From Candidatus Delongbacteria bacterium (GTDB lineage Bacteria; CAIWAD01; BS150m-G50), in assembly GCA_016784425.1 (NCBI GenBank), contig JADHUQ010000082.1, positions 1 through 9,950 on the forward strand: a stretch of 9,950 nt of DNA, written 5' to 3'. Each line of letters starts with the position of its first letter. The first letter of the stretch is position 1. Below the pieces are notes generated by a model that worked only from the letters and a program-made list of their open reading frames with translations, made no database searches and had not been told where the DNA came from. Of the stretch, positions 1 through 5,650 are shown piece after piece. Position numbers and translations under genes: made by a program.

Positions 1-300
1 CCGCTGCTGCCCGAGCAGCGTGATATGGTTATTCTGCTGCACGAACTGGATGTTGAGTACGATGATCGTCGTGAGCAGATTACCTCCACCATGGTTAAGT
101 ACGGTCAACCTGGTGGATTCACTGCGATGGCGGAAACTGTAGGGCTCCCGGCGGCGATTGCCACCAGGCTGTTGCTGCAGGGCAAGTTGAATGTCAGGGG
201 GTGTTGTATCCCGATTGATCCAACAATTTACCGGCCGATTCTGCAGGAGCTGGCTGACGAGGGGATTACCTTTGTCGAGAAAACAGAGCCGCTCACATAG
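1..300 (+). CDS. Saccharopine dehydrogenase, C-terminal part (5' end outside window)
   Basis: The reading frame is open from base 1 and ends with TAG at 298-300, giving the last 99 residues of a longer protein. The segment matches the C-terminal domain of saccharopine dehydrogenase (glutamate-forming; yeast Lys9, C-terminal half of animal AASS). It reads R-D-M-V-I-L-L-H-E-L, then Y-G-x-x-G-G-F-T-A-M-A-E-T-V-G-L-P-A-A-I-A, then a closing I-D-P-x-I-Y-x-P-I-L-x-E-L. The family oxidises saccharopine with NAD(P)+ to glutamate and alpha-aminoadipate semialdehyde in the cytoplasm. An ATG at 25 is internal, because similarity continues upstream of it. The next gene, 85 bases downstream on the same strand, is the partner lysine-ketoglutarate reductase, which supports the assignment. 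The NAD(P)-binding Rossmann part lies outside the window and could not be examined. Confidence 0.92.
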   Translation, partial: PLLPEQRDMVILLHELDVEYDDRREQITSTMVKYGQPGGFTAMAETVGLPAAIATRLLLQGKLNVRGCCIPIDPTIYRPILQELADEGITFVEKTEPLT

Positions 301-385
301 CTGAACTGACAGCTGCAGGTTCAACCAGGCTGTTCGTGAAGTCGCTGAGTATCGGTCAATACCTATTTTACCTGGAAACTGAACT

Positions 386-1705
386 ATGTCACTCAACAGA
401 ATCGGGATCAGACGGGAAGACAAGAACCGCTGGGAACGACGCGTGCCGTTGACACCTGCCGATCTGCAGGAGCTTTCTCAATCACACGACATTGACTTCA
501 CTCTGCAATCATTCCCCCGCAGAACCTTCACCGATCAGAAGTATCGCGACTCCGGTATCTCTGTCAAAGAGGAGCTGAACGGTTGTGGTGTCGTCATAGG
601 TGTTAAAGAGGTTCCCCCGGAACTGCTGGAAGAGGGAAAAACCTATGTCTTCTTTGCGCATGTGATCAAAGGGCAGAGCTATAACATGCCACTGCTGCAG
701 CGGATACTGGATCTCAATATCACCCTGATAGATTACGAACTTATCGCTGATGAAACTGATCGTCGACTGGTGTTTTTCGGCCCACATGCCGGTTGTGCCG
801 GCATGATCAACAGCCTGAACGCTCTGGGAGCGCGGTTGCAGTTCGAGGGTGTGGATAATCCATTCTCACAGTTACGCAGTGCTTATACTTACGACTCACT
901 GGCGCAGGCGCAGGCGCAGCTCCGGGAGATTGGCAGGCAGATAGTAGAGCAGGGACTTCCCGCTATTGTGTCACCCCTGGTTGTCGGTTTTACCGGATAC
1001 GGCAATGTCTCACAGGGGGCGCAGGCTATCCTGGATTTGCTGCCGTCGCGGGAGCTGACACCGGCCCAGCTGCTGGCCGGGGGTTGGGAGCAGGCTGATG
1101 ACGCTGTCATCAAGGTGGTGTTTCACGAAGAGCATCTGGTGGAACGTTTGGACGGCACTCCCTTTGAGCTGCAAACCTATTACGACCAGCCACAGCTGTT
1201 TCGTTCAGTGTTTACTGACTACCTGCCCCATCTGCATATATTGATAAATGCTGTTTACTGGGATCACCGATATCCACGGTTGGTGACACGGGACTACCTC
1301 CGGCAAGCCTGGTCCATCCCTGATCAGTGCCGGTTACGGGTAATCGGTGATATCAGCATCGATCTGGAGGGGTCCATTGAATGTAGTATCAAAGCAACCA
1401 ATTCTGATAATCCCTGCTATGTCTATGAACCGCTTCAGGAGCGTTACCTTGACGGGGTGGCGGGAGCGGGGCCGGTGATCATGGCGGTGGACAACCTCCC
1501 CTGCGAGATCCACCGGGAAAGTTCAGAGGATTTCAGTCGTGCGTTAAAACCGTTTATACCGGCGTTAGCTGCAGCTGACTGGCAGCTGCCTTTGACAGAG
1601 ATCAACCTCCCGGGACCGATTCGTCGTGCGGTCATCGCTCACCAGGGTCGGTTGACACCTGCGTGGGAGCATCTCAGTCAGTATCTCCTCAAAACAGACA
1701 TCTGA
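386..1705 (+). CDS. Lysine-ketoglutarate reductase (saccharopine dehydrogenase, lysine-forming type)
   Basis: This 439-residue protein resembles the N-terminal half of animal/plant AASS (LKR domain) and more distantly yeast Lys1, all with the alanine dehydrogenase/transhydrogenase fold. The N-terminus I-G-I-R-R-E-D-x-N-x-W-E-R-R-x-P-L-T-P is close to that of AASS. V-I-G-V-K-E-V-P places Lys74, and F-F-A-H-V-I-K places His92, at the positions of the catalytic Lys77/His96 pair of yeast Lys1. F-G-x-x-A-G-x-A-G-M-I-N follows at about 131-142, and a nucleotide-binding glycine region F-T-G-Y-G-N-V-S-x-G-A-Q-A at about 203-215. The reaction joins lysine and 2-oxoglutarate with NAD(P)H to give saccharopine (or the reverse). 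The start at 386 is the first ATG and retains the whole conserved N-terminus; the Shine-Dalgarno is weak (GGAAA about 9 bases upstream). It probably shares a transcript with the upstream saccharopine dehydrogenase. Whether the pathway runs toward lysine breakdown or synthesis cannot be read from the sequence. Confidence 0.92.
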   Translation: MSLNRIGIRREDKNRWERRVPLTPADLQELSQSHDIDFTLQSFPRRTFTDQKYRDSGISVKEELNGCGVVIGVKEVPPELLEEGKTYVFFAHVIKGQSYNMPLLQRILDLNITLIDYELIADETDRRLVFFGPHAGCAGMINSLNALGARLQFEGVDNPFSQLRSAYTYDSLAQAQAQLREIGRQIVEQGLPAIVSPLVVGFTGYGNVSQGAQAILDLLPSRELTPAQLLAGGWEQADDAVIKVVFHEEHLVERLDGTPFELQTYYDQPQLFRSVFTDYLPHLHILINAVYWDHRYPRLVTRDYLRQAWSIPDQCRLRVIGDISIDLEGSIECSIKATNSDNPCYVYEPLQERYLDGVAGAGPVIMAVDNLPCEIHRESSEDFSRALKPFIPALAAADWQLPLTEINLPGPIRRAVIAHQGRLTPAWEHLSQYLLKTDI

Positions 1706-1736
1706 TCTGGTCGGGCAAGAGTGGAAATTGTATCAC

Positions 1737-2774
1737 ATGAAACAAATGCTACTACCAGCGCTTCCAATCATATTGGCAGCACTATTACTTTTTGGCTGTG
1801 ACACAACCGACGATGAGTTCAACTACAGTCCCGGCGACACACTGATTGTCACTCTCAACAGCGGCGAATCAGAGACACTCAGCCTGATCAATCTCAGTAA
1901 CGGTGATATGCTGCCACATGCTGCTGGTACCGGGCGGCTCCCGAACGACATGCTTTTCCTGCGTGATACACTTTATCTGCTCAACTCCGACCAGCAATCC
2001 ATCTCCGTTTACGACCTGAAACCGGAACCGGTCCACCTGCGTGAAATCGAACTGGGTCCACAAGCTGTCGATCTCAATGTCTGGAACCTGGCCACAGATG
2101 GTGATTGGCTCTGGATAACCTGTTTTTTACAGGACCAGCTTCTAAAAGTCAATCCCGCTACAGGTCAGCAGCAGGCTTTCGCGACCGGACCTGCACCTTC
2201 AGGTGTATTGTGTCACGATGGCCTGGTGCTGGTAACCAATACGAACTACCAGTTTCTTTCCTTCAGCTGGGGGGAGGGCAGTGTCACCATCCGGGAGGGA
2301 AGCAGTGGCGATTCACTGACCACGATAATGGTGGACCTGAATCCGCAGCGTCTGCTGCTGACGCCTGAGGGTAACCTTGGAGTGATGTGTACCGGTGATT
2401 ACAGTAGTAACGGTGTCATGCTTGAACTGGAGTGGGGAAGCTGGAATGTGATACAGCGGCGGGAGCTGGCCTGCGATCCGCTGGATGCCTGTTTCCTGGA
2501 TAATCTGCTGCTGCTTGCCGCCGGTGGCTGGGATGAGCAGCCGGATCTGCCCGGTATAGTTTGCCAATTGGATTGGTCCACTGGTGACTGGCTGTATCCA
2601 CCACAATCACCACTATGGACCCACCGGGGCGCTTTCGGCCTGTTACCGCTGCAGTCAGGTTTTCTGGTTGCCTGCTTCGGGAGTGGTCGGGTGGACCGCT
2701 ACAATCAGGGAGGCGATCTCATCAATTCCTGGGAAGCTGGTGATGGTGTCCAGAAGCTATTGCAGCTGCCTTAA
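1737..2774 (+). CDS. Predicted lipoprotein with beta-propeller-like repeats
   Basis: The 345-residue product begins with M-K-Q-M followed by a hydrophobic stretch ending L-L-F-G-C, a lipobox that predicts lipid attachment at Cys21 after signal peptidase II cleavage. The mature part is a series of short beta-strand units: D-T-L-Y-L-L-N-S-D-x-x-S-I-S-V-Y-D-L, W-L-W-I-T-C-F-L-x-D-x-L-L-K-V-N-P-A-T-G, and near the end F-L-V-A-C-F-G-S-G-R-V-D-R-Y-N-x-x-G. This pattern is typical of YncE/NHL-type beta-propellers, usually binding or scaffold proteins in the periplasm or outer membrane. I prefer ATG 1737 over the in-frame TTG at 1728, since it gives a normal lysine-led signal peptide and sits about 11 bases after GTGGA (1721-1725). 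It starts 31 bases after the reductase stop, so co-transcription is possible, but no functional link to lysine metabolism is visible. A specific function is not recognised. Confidence 0.82.
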   Translation: MKQMLLPALPIILAALLLFGCDTTDDEFNYSPGDTLIVTLNSGESETLSLINLSNGDMLPHAAGTGRLPNDMLFLRDTLYLLNSDQQSISVYDLKPEPVHLREIELGPQAVDLNVWNLATDGDWLWITCFLQDQLLKVNPATGQQQAFATGPAPSGVLCHDGLVLVTNTNYQFLSFSWGEGSVTIREGSSGDSLTTIMVDLNPQRLLLTPEGNLGVMCTGDYSSNGVMLELEWGSWNVIQRRELACDPLDACFLDNLLLLAAGGWDEQPDLPGIVCQLDWSTGDWLYPPQSPLWTHRGAFGLLPLQSGFLVACFGSGRVDRYNQGGDLINSWEAGDGVQKLLQLP

Positions 2775-2808
2775 GCCGATGTCCCTGCTGAACGAAGGTC
2801 AGGCTTTT
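2773..2808. terminator. Possible weak bidirectional terminator between convergent genes
   Basis: AAGCC at 2773-2777 can pair with GGCTT at 2802-2806, followed by further T. A 3-bp inner CCT/AGG pairing is possible, but the loop is long. It lies exactly where the plus-strand lipoprotein gene (stop at 2772-2774) and the minus-strand gene (stop at 2799-2801) converge, which is the main reason to consider it. The stem is short, so the call is tentative. Confidence 0.25.
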
Positions 2809-2978
2809 GTATTTATCTGCTTACCACGGTAAGGGAGCTCGGCACTTGGTTCCACATCGTTCCGCTTCGTGATCGTTTCTCTCACCGCCTGGGTTTCTTC
2901 ACGCTCGAGCTTCTGCTGTTGCAGTTGTTGCATCAGGCGTGTGACATCCGTGGCTGCTGAGATTACTGTTGGTTGCAT
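2799..2978 (-). CDS. Small uncharacterised protein, 59 aa (last gene of minus-strand operon)
   Basis: A 59-residue highly polar protein starting M-Q-P-T-V-I-S-A-A-T-D-V and containing a glutamine- and charge-rich helix (L-M-Q-Q-L-Q-Q-Q-K-L-E-R-E-E-T) at about residues 14-30, likely a short coiled coil, followed by a disordered-looking tail. The chosen ATG at 2978 has a good Shine-Dalgarno, AAAGGA, six bases upstream (minus strand 2990-2985). An in-frame ATG 24 bases further upstream lacks this support. The AAAGGAATTG block is identical to that before the gene at 4860-5192. It is the last of six codirectional minus-strand genes, 47 bases after the 80-aa gene. The layout faintly recalls tiny motility-associated proteins, but no family is recognised. 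Confidence 0.62.
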   Translation of the reverse strand: MQPTVISAATDVTRLMQQLQQQKLEREETQAVRETITKRNDVEPSAELPYRGKQINTKA

Positions 2979-3025
2979 GACAATTCCTTTCTTCTGATCC
3001 AATCCTCTGTCTTGACTTTATCGGG

Positions 3026-3268
3026 TTAAATCCTGATATCCAGTTCCAGTCCGCGTTCAGGTTCGATCCCAAGTTTGAGTTGGGCCACAATCCTTGGGGG
3101 TATCGCCTCAAATCTCACCGGGCTCCGACGCTGCGGGACAGTTTCCAGAAGTGGATGTGAGACTGCATTCCGTTCCTCACTGTTGACCCGCCCTCCAGGA
3201 TTGGTTAGGTTTCGCAACTGCAGAACAGTCAGAGTGTTGCTTTCGATTAGTCCGTTAAGGCGGTTCAT
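3026..3268 (-). CDS. Small uncharacterised protein, 80 aa, translationally coupled
   Basis: An 80-residue protein beginning M-N-R-L-N-G-L-I-E-S-N and ending with an amphipathic stretch I-V-A-Q-L-K-L-G-I-E-P-E-R-G-L-E-L-D-I-R-I. It has no signal peptide, membrane segment or recognisable motif. Its ATG overlaps the TGA of the preceding gene as ATGA (3268-3265), a classical arrangement for translational coupling, and there is only a weak purine run (AAAGAA) upstream. The start lies within the 10-mer TGAACGATGA that also spans the starts of the genes at 4781 and 5192. The coupling, the codirectional neighbours and its length argue that it is real. Other frames in this region also remain open for some distance, so confidence is moderate. 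Confidence 0.62.
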   Translation of the reverse strand: MNRLNGLIESNTLTVLQLRNLTNPGGRVNSEERNAVSHPLLETVPQRRSPVRFEAIPPRIVAQLKLGIEPERGLELDIRI

Positions 3269-3492
3269 CGTTCAGGTTCTTTCTGAGCGGCCAGGGCGAG
3301 CGGCTCACCATCCCAGGGATCATCACGCAGGATACGTACAAGTCCAGGCTCCTGTGGTTCCGCTGGCTGCAGACGACTCTGTTCGCGGTAGAGGTTGATC
3401 CCCAGCGCGTGTGCCTGGCGCCGTGCCGCTTCCTCAGCCTCTGCTGAAAAAACCGCATAGTCGTTGCCGCTGCATGATTTAATCACTTTCAT
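3265..3492 (-). CDS. Small uncharacterised protein, 75 aa
   Basis: A 75-residue protein starting M-K-V-I-K-S-C-S-G-N-D-Y-A-V-F, followed by an alanine/glutamate-rich helix (S-A-E-A-E-E-A-A-R-R-Q-A-H-A-L-G) and a proline- and acid-rich second half with L-R-D-D-P-W. The frame is open further upstream, to 3573, but that part overlaps the end of the 426-aa gene. The ATG at 3492 is preceded by AGGA with six bases of spacing and begins 8 bases after the upstream stop, so it is the preferred start. It overlaps the next gene by 4 bases. No signal peptide or known domain is visible and no function can be assigned. Confidence 0.66.
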   Translation of the reverse strand: MKVIKSCSGNDYAVFSAEAEEAARRQAHALGINLYREQSRLQPAEPQEPGLVRILRDDPWDGEPLALAAQKEPER

Positions 3493-3500
3493 TGTCAATC

Positions 3501-4781
3501 CTATACCCGGGTATCCAATCTCAATGACGGTAAGGTAGTGTCCAGAGCCTCTGCCAGTCTGAGTGTCCACCAACTGCTGTCCACAGGATTATCCTCCCGC
3601 TCAAGCTCCCGAGCTAACTCATCGGCCAGCTTGAGCAGGTTTCCGGTGAATTCCTCCGAGCGGTTCAACAGGCGGGGTAACCAGGCATGCTTTTCTGTCC
3701 AGTCAGCTGGCAGATCGGTCTGGTCAAGCGTTTCCGCCGCTGCCAGTCTTTCCCAGCCGCCGGCCAGTCGTTGATCGCTGTACTCGCTCTGGCGCGGTTG
3801 ACCGCTGAAAGCAGACTCCAACTGTTGCTCCGGTAACAGCCGTCTTCCGGTTTCCACGAGGATCGCCTGCTCCTGATGCAGTTCGAACCAGCGCTGGTTA
3901 TACTGCCCGGGGCTGGCTGCACGTTGGGCTGCCAGTTCAGCCAGTCCTGGTAAAAGTCGCTGGTGAATCCTCTCGAAACGGGCAGTAAAACTGAGAGCCT
4001 TATCATTGTGCTGCTGGAGCTCCTCCAGCACGCGAGGATTCTCGGAGAGATAATAGGCGGCGGTCGGGTATTCTACAAAAAACCGGTCAGTCAATGGCGA
4101 ATCCTCTTCAAACCAGGCGGCAGCAGTATCTGCTATCTGTTCACGCAGATGACTCCAGCTGTCGGTGGCGTTCAGACGACTGGCAACTTCACCATAAGTT
4201 GACATCTCCTTGGCTATCCCGGCCCGGTCAGTGGCTATCCAGGCAGCGAGGTCAGGATCAGCTTTCAGGGTTGCCAGATCTGGCTGGAGGGGGGCCTGTG
4301 TCTGGCGCCGGGCTGATTCCGCCAGGTAACTACGTAACGCCCGCTCATCTGCTATTCGGGGCGAAACTACCTCGTTTCTCAAACTAAGCTCCCTGGCCAG
4401 CGTATCACGCACTTCCGGATGGCGCACCAGATAATCTGCATCTGCCAGCTCTCCGGAAAGCTGTCGCACGGCCCGGTCATAGTGTGATACATGCGGTTGA
4501 TTGGGACGAAGCGGATCCAGTTCACGAAAGCCCAGATTGCCAGCGGGACTGAAGGAGGGTTGAAACGACTCCTGCTGCTTGCGTGCGGGTTCGTAGCCAT
4601 CACCTGGCAATCCCTCCCGCAGGGTTACTGCAGCCGCCTGATTATGCGCAGCTCCATCTGTCAGTTCTGTAGCTGCCGCGGTATCTATCCGCAGCAAAGG
4701 CACCAAACCGGGATGCCTGCCTAACAACTGACGGAACTGAGGGTAGTTCTGCATGAAACCAGCACTGTAAAAACTGATCAT
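3501..4781 (-). CDS. Uncharacterised 426-aa helical protein with degenerate HP/YP/NP repeats
   Basis: The largest gene of the minus-strand operon, predicted mainly helical and soluble, with no N-terminal signal peptide. Several segments share a loose pattern of aromatic or leucine, two or three residues, then H/Y/N/D-P, then a hydrophobic helix. They are Y-P-Q-F-R-Q-L-L-G-R-H-P-G-L-V-P-L-L (13-30), D-Y-L-V-R-H-P-E-V-R-D-T-L (116-128), L-K-A-D-P-D-L-A-A-W-I (172-182) and F-F-V-E-Y-P-T-A-A-Y-Y-L-S-E-N-P-R-V-L-E-E-L (234-255). Residues 35-110 are polar and proline/glycine rich, probably a linker. The C-terminal third holds charged helices and a W-W pair near 404. The ATG at 4781 has AGGA six bases upstream. 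The next gene begins 8 bases after its stop. No family is recognised; a scaffold, adaptor or surface-structure role is only a guess. Confidence 0.85.
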   Translation of the reverse strand: MISFYSAGFMQNYPQFRQLLGRHPGLVPLLRIDTAAATELTDGAAHNQAAAVTLREGLPGDGYEPARKQQESFQPSFSPAGNLGFRELDPLRPNQPHVSHYDRAVRQLSGELADADYLVRHPEVRDTLARELSLRNEVVSPRIADERALRSYLAESARRQTQAPLQPDLATLKADPDLAAWIATDRAGIAKEMSTYGEVASRLNATDSWSHLREQIADTAAAWFEEDSPLTDRFFVEYPTAAYYLSENPRVLEELQQHNDKALSFTARFERIHQRLLPGLAELAAQRAASPGQYNQRWFELHQEQAILVETGRRLLPEQQLESAFSGQPRQSEYSDQRLAGGWERLAAAETLDQTDLPADWTEKHAWLPRLLNRSEEFTGNLLKLADELARELEREDNPVDSSWWTLRLAEALDTTLPSLRLDTRV

Positions 4782-4859
4782 CGTTCATCCTGTCTGTATC
4801 GAGTTCTTCAACGGCACCAGGTGTGCCCCATATCCTTTAATCAGTAATGGGTTGGGCTC
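4782..4859 (-). other. Intergenic spacer with short hairpin inside the minus-strand operon
   Basis: The largest gap inside the operon (78 bases). It contains GGCAC (4813-4817) and GTGCC (4823-4827), a 5-bp stem with a 5-base loop. No T-run follows in either direction, so it does not look like an intrinsic terminator. No second sigma-54 or obvious sigma-70 promoter was seen here. Confidence 0.35.
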
Positions 4860-5192
4860 TTAAGGTTTGATCTCAGGTTCAGAGGGGGGGGCGATCTCCT
4901 CCTGTTTGATCAGGTTCAGTCCAAGTGTGTAGAAATGATTACCGGTAAATTGGAGATTGTCCTCCTCAGCCTCCTGCTCCACCTCCTCGCGCTGCCGCTC
5001 AACCTGTTGCTGGCGGGCGGTGGCTGAAATCTCTATCGTATCTTCTTCCAGTCGCTGGTGGCTGGTATTGTCCAGTTTCTCAGGCAGGTCGGTGGTCGGA
5101 GGTTGTGTGCGACGTTCGATCTTCTCTGCAGCTCTTACTCCCTCTGGAGGCTGCAGCGGGAACTTATCCTCATTGCCAATCTGCTCAATCAT
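4860..5192 (-). CDS. Uncharacterised 110-aa acidic coiled-coil protein with D-T-I-E-I-S-A-T-A-R motif
   Basis: A 110-residue, strongly charged protein. Residues 1-48 are polar and proline-rich and probably disordered. D-T-I-E-I-S-A-T-A-R occupies 51-60, followed by a Q/E/R-rich coiled coil to about 79. The tail is a short ordered-looking piece (N-L-Q-F-T-G-N-H-F-Y-T-L-G-L-N-L-I) and a proline-rich end. The ATG at 5192 is preceded by AAAGGA at eight bases. The D-x-[IV]-x-[IL]-S-x-x-A-R type motif is known from FlgM-like and other flagellum-associated small proteins, but the rest does not match FlgM, so this is a hint only. A run of eight C (coding strand; 4884-4891) encodes A-P-P near the end. 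Confidence 0.72.
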   Translation of the reverse strand: MIEQIGNEDKFPLQPPEGVRAAEKIERRTQPPTTDLPEKLDNTSHQRLEEDTIEISATARQQQVERQREEVEQEAEEDNLQFTGNHFYTLGLNLIKQEEIAPPSEPEIKP

Positions 5193-5219
5193 CGTTCAAT
5201 TCCTTTACTTACGGAGCTT

Positions 5220-5534
5220 TCAATCTTCGGTATGCATCTGCCACAGCCGGGCCAGCATTTTTTCTGCCACATCCTCAATCATCTCGAGGTTTTCAATATA
5301 AAATCCGGAACTGCGCTTACCACTCACAAGATGGACACGCGAACTCTTCTCACTGTCACGCAATACAACTTTGCTGTCACGGGGATTAATCGGTATTGAG
5401 ACCAGATGTCGGATATCGCTTTGTTGATGTAAAACCCGCTCCATGCGATTGAGGAACAGCTTTTTACGATAGTGGAGGCGTTCAATGTCTTGTTGAAGTG
5501 TCTTGTCAGTGCTGATATGAGTGGTCGTGGTCAT
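5220..5534 (-). CDS. Uncharacterised 104-aa protein (first gene of minus-strand operon)
   Basis: A 104-residue protein. After M-T-T-T-T-H it forms a basic helix (L-Q-Q-D-I-E-R-L-H-Y-R-K-K-L-F-L-N-R-M-E-R-V-L), then a probable beta-rich middle (L-V-S-I-P-I-N, S-K-V-V-L-R-D-S, R-V-H-L-V-S-G), and a final helix (I-E-D-V-A-E-K-M-L-A-R-L-W-Q-M). There is no signal peptide or membrane segment. The start at 5534 has AAGAGG (5545-5540, minus strand) with five bases of spacing; alternatives at 5549 and 5552 have no such support. It is the first gene after the sigma-54 promoter at 5597-5612, leaving a leader of about 50 bases, and its stop is 27 bases before the next start. No family is recognised. Confidence 0.72.
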   Translation of the reverse strand: MTTTTHISTDKTLQQDIERLHYRKKLFLNRMERVLHQQSDIRHLVSIPINPRDSKVVLRDSEKSSRVHLVSGKRSSGFYIENLEMIEDVAEKMLARLWQMHTED

Positions 5535-5596
5535 CGGTACCTCTTGCATCAATCGTGAAAGTCACCCGTTACTTAATCCGGTTCTGACCGTTACAA

Positions 5597-5612
5597 AGCA
5601 ATAACAGTGCCA
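5597..5612 (-). promoter_or_regulatory. Sigma-54 (RpoN) -24/-12 promoter for the six-gene minus-strand operon
   Basis: The minus strand reads TGGCACTGTTATTGCT. Against the sigma-54 consensus TGGCACG-N4-TTGCW it differs only at the seventh base, with the GG (-24) and GC (-12) pairs at the exact required spacing. Transcription would start near 5586, about 50 bases before the ATG at 5534. Such promoters need an AAA+ activator; none is encoded in the window. Confidence 0.72.
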
Positions 5613-5613
5613 A

Positions 5614-5650
5614 AACTCCGCAATTTCAGGAGTTCCGAAGTTGCGGAGTT
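5614..5650. repeat. 37-bp inverted repeat upstream of the sigma-54 promoter (candidate operator)
   Basis: AACTCCGCAATTTC (5614-5627) faces GAAGTTGCGGAGTT (5637-5650), giving 14-base arms with one G/T wobble around a 9-base centre. The outer 10 bases are a perfect inverted repeat. GGAGTT occurs at 5629-5634, 5645-5650 and 5698-5703, and its complement AACTCC at 5614-5619, so the site also looks like spaced half-sites. It lies directly upstream of the -24 element on the operon side. No T-run follows to suggest a terminator. Confidence 0.6.

Noticed and set aside
1728..1736. TTG start three codons upstream for the lipoprotein
   Set aside because: The ATG at 1737 gives a standard lipoprotein signal peptide and better ribosome-site spacing.
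2105..2613. Several open frames (plus and minus) inside the lipoprotein gene
   Set aside because: They overlap a well-supported coding frame and have low-complexity or Cys/Arg/Ser-rich shadow composition.
3493..3573. Longer form of the 75-aa gene starting at 3573
   Set aside because: It would overlap the end of the 426-aa gene; the ATG at 3492 has a well-spaced AGGA.
5614..5650. Inverted repeat as an intrinsic terminator
   Set aside because: No gene transcribes into it from the right on the minus strand or from the left on the plus strand, and the stem is not followed by a proper T-run.
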